A DNA stretch of 64,000 bases from Vermamoeba vermiformis (lineage: Eukaryota; Tubulinea; Echinamoebida): positions 62,001 through 126,000 of the forward strand of contig JBEWZL010000219.1 of assembly GCA_045837725.1 (NCBI GenBank), in the 5' to 3' direction. The notes below the pieces were generated by a model. That model did not search any database, was not told where the DNA came from, and was given only the letters and a program-made list of their open reading frames with translations. Below, in pieces: positions 46,059 to 56,950 of the stretch; within the stretch, counting starts at the first letter, position 1; every line of letters begins with the position of its first letter. A program made the position numbers and the translations under genes.

Positions 46059-46533
46059 TGTAGAGTGTGTTGGTAGTGTAGAGTAGTTGTTGTTGTGTTG
46101 TATTGAGTGATGAATTGAATGAACTGCCGCGAGGAATTGGCTATTTAACTCCGTGGTCAGCGCAGAGTCCATCACTTTCAGTTAAATTTCAGTGAAAATT
46201 GCATTGGATTTCAGCGGCAGTTGGTCTAAATCGCTGAACCTTGAGAATAAGTTACCTAATTAAGAACACCTTGTTGCTGATGATGTGGCAGGCTCTTTCT
46301 AGAACATTCTGCGGACTGTTCGTGAAACAAGTTGGATCTTGTCAAAAATTTTCACCCAACACCAACGCCAATCTGTACTACGCAGTTGCTAATTCTTAGT
46401 GAGAGTGAACGTATTAACAACAGGCTGGAAAGGAATTCTTTTGAACGATTATGCGACTTTTTTTGGCTGCAAGATTGGATCGAACACACCTTGTATCCCT
46501 AACGCCGCTAGTACTTGATTTATAAATATAACC
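46059..46533. promoter_or_regulatory. Hsp20 / PGAP2 divergent promoter with heat shock elements
   Basis: TTCTAGAACATTC at 46297-46309 is a perfect three-unit heat shock element (TTCnnGAAnnTTC), and TTCGTGAA at 46319-46326 adds a two-unit site. Together they lie about 240 bp upstream of the small heat shock protein. A minus-strand TATA-like GTTAAATAG sits near 46140-46148. Heat induction of Hsp20 through HSF follows from known biology. The PGAP2 leader is AT-rich (TTTATAAATATAACC just before its ATG). Confidence 0.75.
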
Positions 46534-47726
46534 ATGGCAACCAAGACTAAGGGTGATAAGAAAGAGCTATATTTAAAGGATCTGAAGCTGCCTAAGGTGC
46601 ACTTCGATATTTTGTGCTTGCCGACACTTGTTTTCCCAGTGCTCTCATTAGTAGGCTGCTTATTTTTCGCGATGTATTTGCACTACGAGGTAATTATTAT
46701 TGTTGTTATTGTATCATTGACAACCGAGATGACGTCAAAATAATTAAAATATTCCAAATATTCTCCATATTATTATTCATCACGGGGAATTATTATTTAG
46801 GATGTAACTAGAACTCATTGCCGAAATTGGGAATTTTGGCCCTCGATCTCGTCGACTATTGGAAATAACGCACCCGAAAAATATATCTGGAGGTACGGAG
46901 ACATTCAAATACCAGAAAATTGATACATACACTATTACCTTCGCCCGCATTTCATTAATATTACGCTATTTATTAACCTCGTTACTGACTCCGATCCGTC
47001 AGATACGGTATTGGCCTCTATTCGATGCCGAAATGCGCTGTCGAAATCTGCCAATTCATTATCTTGAAGCTCATTCACCAGAACAAGCGTAAAGGTACGT
47101 GCTAATATCCATTCACTAGTGCTACAGAGTCTGATCAACCTTGTCAGCCTACACTGAGGGCGAGAAGTCCGCAGACTCGTTCTCATTCTGGAACGGTGCT
47201 GCACTCATCACAGGCATTGCTGAGAACTTGTTGCTCTATGCCTTGACGATGGTCTCGAGCACTGAAGACCGTCCCGTGCACGAGAACTCGTTCATTTTGT
47301 TCATGCTCTTTGCGCATCTGCACTTTGTTGCCTTCTTGATTGCTTATCGCAAGGCCAGGTACATATAACAACGGTATTATATTACACTCCTCACCGCCTA
47401 ACTCGTGCCCTAGATACCCCTTGAATACTGAAGAGCGTAGGTGGTTCAAATATCGTGTCGCATTTGCCCTCGCGCACGCTTCAATCTTGGTCTCGGCTGT
47501 GTTTGTCTACGTGCGACACAAGCGCTATTGCGAGCCTGGCAGTAAGTATCACGTAACAATTATAGTGTCAGACGAGTCTCACGCCCCTATTATAGTGTAC
47601 TCCATCTTCGCTATGATGGAGTGGTCTATTGTCGTGTTCAACATCTTGTTCCACACCATGGCCATTCCTGAGTTCCGCAACATGTACATCACTCTCGGTG
47701 AGCGCGAGAGCTCCAAAAACGAATAG
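46534..47726 (+). CDS. PGAP2: PGAP2/FRAG1-like GPI-anchor remodelling protein
   Basis: ATG 46534 (MATKTKGDKKELYLKDLKLP) then VHFDILCLPTLVFPVLSLVG (helix 1), an exon with HCRNWEFWPSISSTIGN, and the family hallmark NIWRYG-type motif split by an intron: YIWR|YGIGLYSMPKCAVEIC. The remaining helices follow (FWNGAALITGIAENLLLYAL, HENSFILFMLFAHLHFVAFL, RVAFALAHASILVSAVFVYV, YSIFAMMEWSIVVFNILFHT). PGAP2 acts in the Golgi in lipid remodelling of GPI anchors. The intron inside the IWRYG motif (about 46894-46994) is 100 bp with donor GTACGG; if retained, an in-frame stop follows shortly. Stop TAG 47724-47726. Confidence 0.87.
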
Positions 47727-47927
47727 ACATATCCCTAGAGATATCTGCGTGCCTGCCATCAATAAAAAATCCGTCCTATTTTTACGATGTGTGAGCTGAA
47801 AATTGTGAGAACTTGAGAAATTTAGCGAAACAGGCACAACAAAATTACCTGTTTTGGTGGTCATTTTATTCAACTAGCACTGAAGCGTTTACAAGTGCAC
47901 TTTATACTGTATTTATAGCAAATAATC

Positions 47928-48874
47928 ATGGAAGACTTTTTCAAATTCCCAAGGACACGCCACATCATCGATATGGGCAGTGTTGGACGAGACGATTTAG
48001 TAAGTTGCTATGATATATTTATTAGTTATTAATAACTATTTATTTTAAAATTTTAACTGCAGCTCCTGTTCTAAATTGAAGCGACCTCTAAATAAAAATC
48101 AGTTGAATAAAATTTAATATTTGTAAACTGTTTTCAGCCGGTTAACATTAGTATTTAGGTAATGGACAAAAAAGAAGCGCAAGTATTTTTTGAAAATCCC
48201 GTTGTCGTTGAAGAGAAAGTAGATGGAGCCAATCTGGGAATTTCAATCACTGACGACTACAAACTCAAATTTCAAAACAGGTGCGTGCACAAATACTAAT
48301 AAGTATGGCTTTCAATGTCCTAATCATCCGTTATTAGATCTCACCTTGTTACTGGTGAAACAGCAAGTGAGTTTTTAGATCCAGACCCGTGCTTGCCAGT
48401 AATTAACACTCTTATTGTACAGTTCAGTGGAAAGGTCTCGAAGACTGGGCCAAGAATCATCCCGGCATATGGTCTATTCTCACCAGTCCCGACGTCGTAA
48501 TCTTCGGCGAGTGGATGATGGCCAAACACTCCATCCACTACACGCACTTACCCGACTACTTCTTGGCCTTTGATATATATGACAAGACTGCAAACAAATT
48601 CTTAAGTCACGCTGAGAAGTCACGTCGCTTTGAAGAGGCTGGACTAGCGCAAGTACCAGTGCTGCGTCAAGGCGTCACTACCAGAGAACAGCTGCTTGCC
48701 TTGCTCGAGAGCAAATCTTCATTCCGCGACGGCGTAGTTGAAGGTGTATATGTACGCATTGATGACGCGCAGTACTTGGTGCAGCGAGGCAAGGTTGTTA
48801 GATCCGACTTTATTGCCACCCCAGATGCGCACTGGACCAAAGCACAATTCACCAAAAATGTTATAAGGTATTAA
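47928..48874 (+). CDS. Rnl2-type RNA ligase / nucleotidyltransferase
   Basis: ATG 47928 gives MEDFFKFPRTRHIIDMGSVG, then, after an intron, the adenylation site VVEEKVDGANLGISI (motif I KxDGxN, Lys is the AMP-binding residue). Motif III is VIFGEWM, motif IV DGVVEGVYVRI and motif V KVVRSDF, all in order, so the ligase domain looks active. It belongs to the RNA ligase family with T4 Rnl2 and Deinococcus DraRnl-like enzymes, which seal nicks or breaks in RNA using ATP. Only the catalytic domain (about 255 aa) is present; no extra OB-fold or kinase domain. Four short exons; stop TAA 48872-48874. Its cellular job (RNA repair, editing or tRNA) is not shown. Confidence 0.85.
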
Positions 48875-49026
48875 TATACCATCCCCATAATATCGTTTTG
48901 TAATTAAAACTCGAATTAAGCGCAGTCAAAGTTGTTGCAATTAGATCCAATCGAGGTCTCTTATTCCAATTTACATCCTTCTATCTACATGCAAATAAGG
49001 TTATATAATGCATATAAGACTATATA

Positions 49027-51214
49027 TTACACAGTGAGGTCTTTGAGTTCAAGGTCACCTTTCAAGGAGCTCTGCGGGCTTGGATTCGTCGAGTTAGAAG
49101 GAGATTCCACCGCAGACAAGTCAATGATCGTGTGATTGTTGTTAGCAGGTATCAGATTAGTCATGCGTTCATATTGCTCTTGAGTGATATCGCGCAGATC
49201 AGATTCTTTTTGTTGCGTTTGGAAATTGAAGAAAACCGGATCTATTTCATAAATTTATCAGAATGTCATTCTTGCAATAAGATCTTTCATAGATTCGCAA
49301 GGGTTCAAATGAGGAAGCGGAATTTAAATTCTTCAACAAATGTCAAAAGTTATAACCTCGTACAAATTATTTACGAGAGAATTCAATCTCAGGACAATTC
49401 AATTTACATTGCTGGATTATAATTAGCTATCCATCAATCACATAAACTTTCGTATATTAAATTGTGTCAACTATTATTGCGTGGTATATAATGCAATGTC
49501 CCGCGTAATCAGGCCTAGTAGTTCAATAAAAGCTCTTACCTTTCTTTTGATGATTAGGATGTGTCTCGTAGTCTTCAGGTTCTCTCAATATTGTGTGCGT
49601 GCCAAATTTCTTCTTTGTAATGTTTCGGCCCTTCAATAGTTTCTGAATGTAAATTGAATTGTTAGATCAGTTCTGCACGCTTTAAATAGCTCCATTCAAT
49701 TCAGTGTGAGAGCTGACGTACCTCCAAATCTTTGTCTAATTGCTCATGGCGTTGTTGACGAATCTCTTCAGGAATCACTTCTAACCGCATAATCTTGCCG
49801 TCGCGCATCCAAATGACTCGATCCGCGAAGTTTTTCAAGCCAACATCGTGCGTGACCATCACCAGTGTGATATCTGTATCATATTGTGAGTATTTATTCT
49901 TAAAAGCTTGGTATGAACTTACTATCTTTCTGGTTAAGATCTGTAAGCAACTTCATGACGATTGCCGAGTTCTTTGTGTCTAAATCACCGCTACATAAAG
50001 TATAGTTAGATTTCCGTATATCTGATTAATTATATGAAACTGCGTAATGAAAATTGACGAGATATTTACGGTCGATAAATTAATTGCAGTTGCAAGAATA
50101 AAATCTGTGCGAATCAACACACTCGCGCGACCAATAAATTGCAACATTATGACATTAACCGTAAATCACGGCTGCTGTACTTACGTCGGCTCATCGAGCA
50201 ATAACAACTTGGGTCGATTAGCCATGGCACGTGCAATGGTGACACGCTGTTGCTCACCACCAGACAACATGGACGGCAAGTGATCCAAGCGCTGACCCAT
50301 GCCTACTCGCTCTAACAGCTCTGTGCCACGCGAGGAGTTAGTATTCGTGAATTAGTACGGACCTTTCGATGTTCATACCGATGGCACGCTGACGTCGTTC
50401 TTTGGCCGACAATTGTCCCGCTAAGATCATTGGCATTTCAACGTTCTCGAGTGCAGTGAGTGAGGACAGCAAGTTGAATGTTTGGAACACAAAGCCACTG
50501 AGAGGAGTGTTAGTGGTGTTAGAATGAGAGGTGCGCAACTGACCGCGACACTTACATTTCGTGCAGTCTCAAGTACGACAACACTTTGTCCGTTGTGTTT
50601 GAATTGATGCCTAATGCAGTGTCACTGATATGTACTCGCAGTATTACGCAATATTAGCTCGCTTACGTGTGCCTGAAAGCTTCATTTCACCCTTGGTGGG
50701 CTTGTCAATTGTACCAATGATATTCAACAAGGTAGTCTTGCCACCACCCGACAGGCCATACACCACAATGAACTCGCCGCGCTTGATGCCCAGTGAGACA
50801 CCTCTGCGTGACTGTTAGTCAGTGTGGGACATTAAGACGAGGGCGGTTCAACTTACCGAAGAGCCGGAACACCTTCAATGCCTAATAAATAGGTCTTGTG
50901 AATATTGTCCATTTTAATAATTAAGTCATCTTCTTCTTCATCTAACGAGGCCTATAATGAAAATTGTTATTGATTTTAACCTGGATCGTGTCAGCGAAAT
51001 TAGTATTTATATTTATAAAATATTGTCATGAATATTCATGCAATAACTATGCCCGCATTATAACTTGTAACTGTAATTTTTCAAATTATGGAAAAACGAA
51101 AAGTTCGAGTTTTTTTAGCAAGCTTACTCTAACATCGCCGTTGGAATAAAAGTCGCTCTTGGCTTCAATAATTATTGAATGCGCGGCCGGGTGTGCGTTC
51201 GTGTTAGCTTCCAT
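49027..51214 (-). CDS. Lone ABC ATPase of the MacB/LolD type (Dictyostelium ABC-H-like)
   Basis: ATG 51214 ([20 protein letters not shown]) leads to a single ABC ATP-binding domain: [20 protein letters not shown], Walker [17 protein letters not shown]-loop region [20 protein letters not shown], signature [20 protein letters not shown], Walker B LLLLDEPT, and H-loop [20 protein letters not shown]. All key residues are present, so it should hydrolyse ATP. There are no membrane helices; in bacteria this subtype pairs with FtsX-like permeases, and amoebae keep similar stand-alone genes. A polar tail follows ([20 protein letters not shown], then [33 protein letters not shown]). The last intron is about 330 bp and ends in AAG (49206-49208). 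Stop TAA 49027-49029. Confidence 0.83.
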
Positions 51215-51576
51215 GATAGTGCTTTGATGAGTGCGGAACGGACTAATAAATAGCTTCGTTGTATAGCTCTTAAGTATGACTCATACAAAAAAAGATACAA
51301 AGTACCAAATTATCAGACCTTTTATATGGTGTACGAGACCAGGTCCAGAACAAAAAAGTTCAAAGGGAAAAATTCAATTTAACTCTCATTCGCAGCTTAA
51401 ATAGCAATAAACAATCACTAGTGGTTCCTTATTTGCATTTGATATACCTATTACCTCCGATCACACCACCAGCAAGAAGAAAAAGAAATTTGGAGTGTTT
51501 ACTTGGGGCGAACTCAGATTAACGAAACCAAGCTTGCAACACCAACTAAAATTCGTAAAATATTTTTATAATATTA
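51215..51576. promoter_or_regulatory. Divergent promoter region, ABC ATPase / GNA1
   Basis: About 360 bp between start codons pointing away from each other. It contains an A-rich GAAGAAAAAGAAATTTGG patch and no clear TATA box, repeat or exon. Confidence 0.4.
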
Positions 51577-52355
51577 ATGGCCGATAACTTGTTATTTTCT
51601 GCGTCATTACTGACTCCTTTGTCCGCCCTGCCAAGTGGCTTTAATATTCGACCTCTTAGTATTGATGATTTCAATAAGGGTACGTCATAATATTATTTTA
51701 AAATTATTATTACACTAAAATTACCTGCAGCAAACCGTTAGAAAGGTTTTTCTGTTGATTCAATTTCGCGCTGGATTAAATTTGACGTCGTAATTAATTG
51801 TATCGTCTCTAGACTTCCTTAAAGTCCTTGAAGAACTTACAGTGGTTGGAAATGTAACGCAACATGAATTCGAAACGAGGTTCAGAGAGATGCAGCGTCA
51901 AGGTGTCCAGTACATGATCGTAATTGAAGATACCACAGCGAATAAAATTGCAGCAGTTGGTTCAATATTAATAGAAAAGAAGTTTACACATCATATCTCC
52001 CACGTAAGTATTACGCATTGGTAATTGGTTGCCCACTCTGGCAAGCGAGAATGTTTCTGACAACTAACTTTGCATTTACAGTGCGGACATATAGAGGATA
52101 TAGTTGTCTATAGTAAATATCGTGGCCAAAATCTGGGACGATTGTAAGCAGAAAAGCGGCAGCCTCCGATCGGATCTAACGGTAGCTTTTTTTGAATCCA
52201 GAATCATGGAAGAGCTCAAGTGCCTTGGAGAAAAGTTGGGTTGTTACAAATTAATACTTGACTGTTCCCAAGAGAAGGTGGAATTTTACCAGCGCTGTGG
52301 ATTTGTGCCCAAGGAGCGACAGATGGCCTTGTATTTAGAAAAGCCAAAGTTGTAA
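51577..52355 (+). CDS. GNA1: Glucosamine-6-phosphate N-acetyltransferase
   Basis: ATG 51577 (MADNLLFSASLLTPLSALPS) starts a GNAT-fold enzyme that makes GlcNAc-6-phosphate from acetyl-CoA and GlcN-6-P, on the route to UDP-GlcNAc for glycoproteins, GPI anchors and cell walls. Motifs: GFNIRPLSIDDFNK, FLKVLEELTVVGNV, YMIVIEDTTANKIAAVGSIL, HISHCGHIEDIVVYSKYRGQ (the acetyl-CoA loop RGQNLGR with an intron splitting GRL), GCYKLILDCSQEKVEFYQRC and GFVPKERQMALYLE. It is full length for the family (about 180 aa). Intron 3 contains GATCGGATCT. Stop TAA 52353-52355. Confidence 0.92.
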
Positions 52356-53312
52356 ATAATGAAAGAATAACATAATATCGACGATTAATGAAAGGAAGTA
52401 TTCTCGCTCAAAACTGAACACGTAAAACATTTGGTGAACCACGAATACCAAAACGCCACAAATATTCCGTTTAAAGTGGTTCGCTTAGCACGCGTATTGA
52501 AACCGCCTGATAATCAGACTCTGTTTTGTGAAATCGATAATGATTCTTCACGGAATCTCCTGCGTATTTTTAGTTTTTTTTTTAAATACCATTGCCAAGG
52601 TTCATGATTGGTCAGCCGTGGTGGGTAGAGAAATCTCAAACCATACAGCGACCTGATTGGTCAGTCATTTTGAAATTTCAGCCGTAAATTGACTTTCATT
52701 GACCGTTTTTTTTTCGTCTCGTGGGTCCGAAAAAAACGGACTTTTATTATTGTTTATCTGTTCGAAAGTTGGATCAACCACCATTACCACCCTGTATCAT
52801 ATTTCTTTTCCTTGTATTTATTTTTTTGGTCTTGGTGTTTTTTGTAACCAGCAAGCAAGATTTAAAATGTACGCACAGTAACTCCAACATCAATGCCCCT
52901 ATCAGCGGGTTGATATACATTATTAGGAGGACCACCTAAATTATCGAGCTTATAATATTATTAGCCAATACAATAGAGCTGTCAATTTAATCACCAATAT
53001 TCCGTTACACGGAGATGTGATTACTGACGGCATTGCATTAATAGCCACATATATAATAGACCGACACTTAAGGGTTATTTCATACTTTTATAAGAACAAA
53101 GCATTTACTTTTCTGAAATTTAGTCTTATTCCCAAAAGTGTCGGGCATAGAAATAGTCCCAACTAGTTAATAATACTTAATATCATTACGAACGTATTCA
53201 AATACGAGTTATTCATAATGGCTATTGTATATTTGACGTGGTCCTCCTTCTTTCTCATTTTTGTATTTCAAATAATAATTAGCAATACTAATGTTGCTTA
53301 TTACGTAGAACA
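52356..53312. other. Intergenic, about 950 bp, CCAAT-type direct repeats
   Basis: Two copies of TGATTGGTCAG (near 52604 and 52654), inverted CCAAT boxes 50 bp apart, lie before several homopolymer T runs. The rest is AT-rich with no convincing exon, though a frame with a hydrophobic run (IFLFLVFIFLVLVFFV) is open at about 52720-52940 without an ATG. Probably the promoter of the gene at 53313. Confidence 0.4.
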
Positions 53313-54449
53313 ATGCTAGAGACTTACAGAAGCTATGTCACAACCCCTACTTTCCCTTCGATCGAGTCTGGTCTCCTAGCGCCATATCCACAAGCTGCGT
53401 TTATTCCCGGCCACAAGAGAAACATCAGTTTTGACTCCAAGAATGACCTTTGTTGTCCACAACCTTGGAGACCCACTTCCCCTACCGCTGCCAGATCGCG
53501 AAAGAGGTGAGTTTACTTTCGGTTTTCCGATGATCATCTTTTTTGATCAGAATATCGTTGCGAATCTTACTACTCCTAGGTTAGCACGGGTTACTCATTA
53601 TCGTTTGTGTTTTTAGTAAGCGTGCAGTGGCTACTATGGAGTTGGAGGCCGAAGCAGGTCAAGAAATCCAGCAAATCCTTTTCAGCAAAACCAAAAGCAA
53701 AAGCTCAGTTCAAGTCAGTTCCGCTGCTGATTTGATCTTAACGACACCCAAACCCTCTTCCACTGGCCCTTATCCCTTTAGACCCACAAAGCACAATTAC
53801 CCGCCACATTCGCCCTTTAACGAAGATGTTGCCAGCGCAGAGACTCAAAATGCTTGCGATGACTTGTCTGGGTAAGTTTCTATTGATAAATTACGAATGA
53901 CACCTTCTAGATCGTGATAAAGCTCAAATTAGCTTCCTAAGAAATCTCCGTCCTTGATAAAATTTATTCCTTCCCCGCTCGCGAGATCCGGAACTTGTTT
54001 GCACATCGATTGCACTACTAACTCTTGTTTACTATAGGTCTGATCACAGTGACCCCATCTCATTGCGCGACAGCTGCGGGTTGCGTTTGGTTCTGACGCA
54101 ATCTGTGTCGCCGGGCCTGCACGAACAATATCTCGGCAATTCTTCCAGTCCCATTCTCCCTGAAGTTGTGACGCCTCCCTTGCGCACTCACAACCCCCTC
54201 ACCCTCAATTCACCCTTCAGCGAACGTAGATTCGGACGTGAAGGAGCTGAGATCGGTTTGTTGTCTGTCTCCCCTCCTCCTGCTGACGATGAATTTTGGG
54301 CTCGACGTCACAAAGTCATGTCGCAACAGGCTGGAGATTTTGAAGAGACACTCAGCGACCGATTTCACCGCTCAGTCCACTTGGAACAGGATGTGATTGG
54401 TTCTGCTGCTCCTGAAGTGCCGTCCCTTGACGGAGACATCTATTATTAA
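53313..54449 (+). CDS. Ser/Pro-rich protein of about 300 residues, unknown
   Basis: Three exons with in-phase joins: MLETYRSYVTTPTFPSIESG ... RSRK|SKRAVATMELEAEAGQ, then SSTGPYPFRPTKHNYPP, and finally GSDHSDPISLRDSCGLRLVL, TPPLRTHNPLTLNSPFSERR and DEFWARRHKVMSQQ with SLDGDIYY at the end. Low-complexity, with several SP/TP sites (candidate CDK/MAPK targets) and no membrane or signal segment, probably mostly disordered. No family recognised. The DEFWARRHKVMSQQAGDFEE part is the best-folded-looking helix. Stop TAA 54447-54449. Confidence 0.6.
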
Positions 54450-54896
54450 GGCATACCTTAGTAATAGATCTTCTAACGCACTTCTCTCTTGTGTTATTCA
54501 CGCAAAACCTTCAACCCACATCCATTTCCAACCCTGGTCGATTTTTGCTTAAGCCCCGCTCAGACCCTTCACGCCTCTCATCTACCCTTTGTATATCATC
54601 ACCATCCAACCCCCCTACCAACCCTCTTAAGCTATAATCGACTACCCCATAGCTTTCACATGTTAATAACGAACCCCAAATGATAAGTGTACAAAATAAT
54701 TTATGATTAGATGTTCATATGTAAATAAGTATATTACGAGTGTACAGAAAGAAGTGTAAGATAAAACAGTGTTCAAATCAAACCTTTGAGTAGTTCTCTA
54801 TTTAGTCGGTAATCTAGAGTTCTTGATTTCAATTCACTAAAAATCGAGTAGTTTTGTTCATGATTAATGTTACATTTTATATCGTTCGATTATCTA
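54450..54896. other. Convergent 3' region
   Basis: About 450 bp between the stop codons of two facing genes. It is pyrimidine-rich near 54480-54660 (CCCACATCCATTTCC, CCCCCCTACC) then AT-rich with several AATAAA-like signals (TGTAAATAAG). No exon or RNA gene seen. Confidence 0.4.
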
Positions 54897-55425
54897 TTAT
54901 ACAATATCGATCTCTTCTTCACGAAGAGACATCGAGCTAAGTCCTTGATTGAGAAAAGCCATGTCTTTCATAAGTTGCTCCTTCTGTGCAAGCTTCGCCT
55001 TCGTGCTTTCAATGTCAGAGAGCAATTTGTTCAGGTTTTGGGCCATATTTGGAGCCAATTTCTTTCTTCGCCAGGACTTGTTCGGATTTGTTCTCTTTTG
55101 GACCTGGCTGCCTTTGGTTTTTTGACGCTTTCCAGATCTGTTTTTCTTTTTATTGTTTCCTAATTCCAATATGTCAGGGACTTGGCTCGTCATGACGAGT
55201 TGCCTAATTGGTGCTTGTCTAATGGAATCTGAACTGGATTTAGATCTTCGCGAGTTCTTTGGAGGACGGTACCATTTTCTGCGACCAGCTGGCATTACAA
55301 TTGTCTTCTTAATACTTACTCTTTTTATTCTTGCTATTCTTGCTATTCTTCTTGTTGCTGTCAGACACTGCACTCTTCTTCTCGCCCGTAGGCAGAATGA
55401 AAACGGGTCGTGATCGCTTAACCAT
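54897..55425 (-). CDS. Basic, coiled-coil nuclear/nucleolar-type protein, unknown
   Basis: ATG 55425 begins MVKRSRPVFILPTGEKKSAV followed by Asn/Ser/Lys repeats (NKKNSKNSKNKK). After an intron with acceptor GGTCGCAG the C-terminal frame reads QVPDILELGNNKKKN, RTNPNKSWRRKKLAPNMAQN, LNKLLSDIESTKAKLAQKEQ and ends SLREEEIDIV (stop TAA 54897-54899). The highly basic centre suggests a nucleolar or RNA-binding role. The join is uncertain: entering exon 2 in phase gives NGTVLQRTREDLNPVQIPLD and a stop, whereas the long C-terminal frame is offset, so another intron or a base error is involved. Confidence 0.5.
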
Positions 55426-55598
55426 TTCTCGTGTGGATAGTGTTGTGCTTGTTATTGTGGTTTGAATGAATAATTTACGCGGTTCGGAAGATAAAACTTG
55501 CCTCGGAAAAGTTCGCAACAAATCTGACAAAATTCTGAGACTTATCCTCGATCTACTGTAAACATCATATAATACATTTTATAAACGTGTAATTGAAT

Positions 55599-56810
55599 CT
55601 AAGGTATTTGCGTAGGGTCCCAACAATAATGAATGTTCGAATCCAATCGATCTAACGCGGCAATATCTTCCTCTTTCAAATAAAAGTCAAATAGCGATGA
55701 ATTCTCAACAATACGCTGCGGCTGAATGGACTTGGGAATGATCGGCAAGTGCTTTTGCAGCGCCCAGCGTAGCAGTACTTGTGCTGGTGTGCGGTTCTGT
55801 TCACGTGCAATGCGCAACACTTCGTCGTTGTCAAGCAGCTAGCAGTCAATAAAATATTAAGATTATAATACACAACACAAAGGAATACGTGTGACGTACC
55901 CTGCCCTGGCCTAACGAGGCATAGGCTTGCAATGTGATGCCGTGCACTTTGCAGAACTCAATCAAGTCGCGCTGTTGCAGCTGCGGATGACACTCGACTT
56001 GATTGACTGCTGGCACCACTTCGCAGTGCTTCAACAGCTGCTTCAAGTGATCGATCGTGTAGTTGCTCACGCCTATCGCTCTGATCTTGCCTTGGGTAGA
56101 ACCATCAGCTAACATATAATGTCGCTATCACCACGCTATGCTACGCACCTTCTTTGTATAGGGACTCTAATGCGCGCCAACTCTCGCGTCGTCTCATTGG
56201 ATTCTGATCTGAGGCCCTGCACCCACTATTTAGCTGACGCACTCGCACTTCACAGCTATTGTTTCACTTACGCGGGCAGTCCTTGAGTGCCGGGCCAGTG
56301 AATCAAATACAAGTCCAAATAGTCCACACCGAGGTCTTGCATGGACTTCAAACACGAGTCACGGGCACTCTGATAGCCTTGATCTGCAGGTCCGAGCTTT
56401 GAAGTGATAAATAACTTGCGCCTATCAATGCCTGAATCACGTATTGCTCGACCAACATCTTTTTCATTGCGGTACACAGCTGCTGTGTCGATCAAGCGAT
56501 AGCCGTGCTGGATGGCGTACAATATTGCTTCGTACACATTGTCCTTCTTGGATTGAAAGGTGCCCACTATAATATTATAGTAATAGTTAGTATAGCTGAG
56601 TGTTGTTTTAATAAAGTAAAAATTTATGAATATCGGGATCAGACTTGGATCGCAGCTAAAATTAACAATAAATAGCGTTCAAACTCAATGGAATATTTAG
56701 AATAAACTAACAGTTACTATATTTTTATAAGAGTGCTTACATCCGAGCATAGGCATTTTAACATTGTTATTCAGTTCGACAATTGAGGACGGTGAGAAGT
56801 CGCCACTCAT
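55599..56810 (-). CDS. Aldo-keto reductase
   Basis: ATG 56810 gives MSGDFSPSSIVELNNNVKMP then MLGLGTFQSKKDNVYEA, the standard AKR N-terminus (an inner ATG at 56758 would cut the first strand). The catalytic tetrad is visible: Asp and Tyr in LIDTAAVYRNEKDVG, Lys in LFITSKLG, His in LYLIHWPG. Cofactor-site parts IGVSNYTIDHL, NQVECHPQLQQRDLIEFC, and IIPKSIQPQRIVENSSLFDF with EEDIAALDRLD follow. It uses NADPH to reduce carbonyls; the substrate cannot be told. Five exons. Upstream frame and start agree with family length. Stop TAG 55599-55601, 175 bp from the basic protein's start, same strand. Confidence 0.92.
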
Positions 56811-56950
56811 TTTGCAATATATTCTCAGTTCTCTATATTATCTTATTACTCATTATAAGTCAAGAGCGCTGTTGGCGTTCGCGAGAGAAAATAATAAATT
56901 TGCTCTCCTTGATTATCTCAATTTTGTATTCACACGCAACAACATCAAAA

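Noticed and set aside
52721-52939. Hydrophobic frame IFLFLVFIFLVLVFFV
   Set aside because: No ATG, arises from T-rich sequence, no conserved neighbours; a composition effect.
55625-55645. GTTCGAATCCAATC resembling a tRNA B-box
   Set aside because: It is coding sequence of the aldo-keto reductase (LDSNIHY region).
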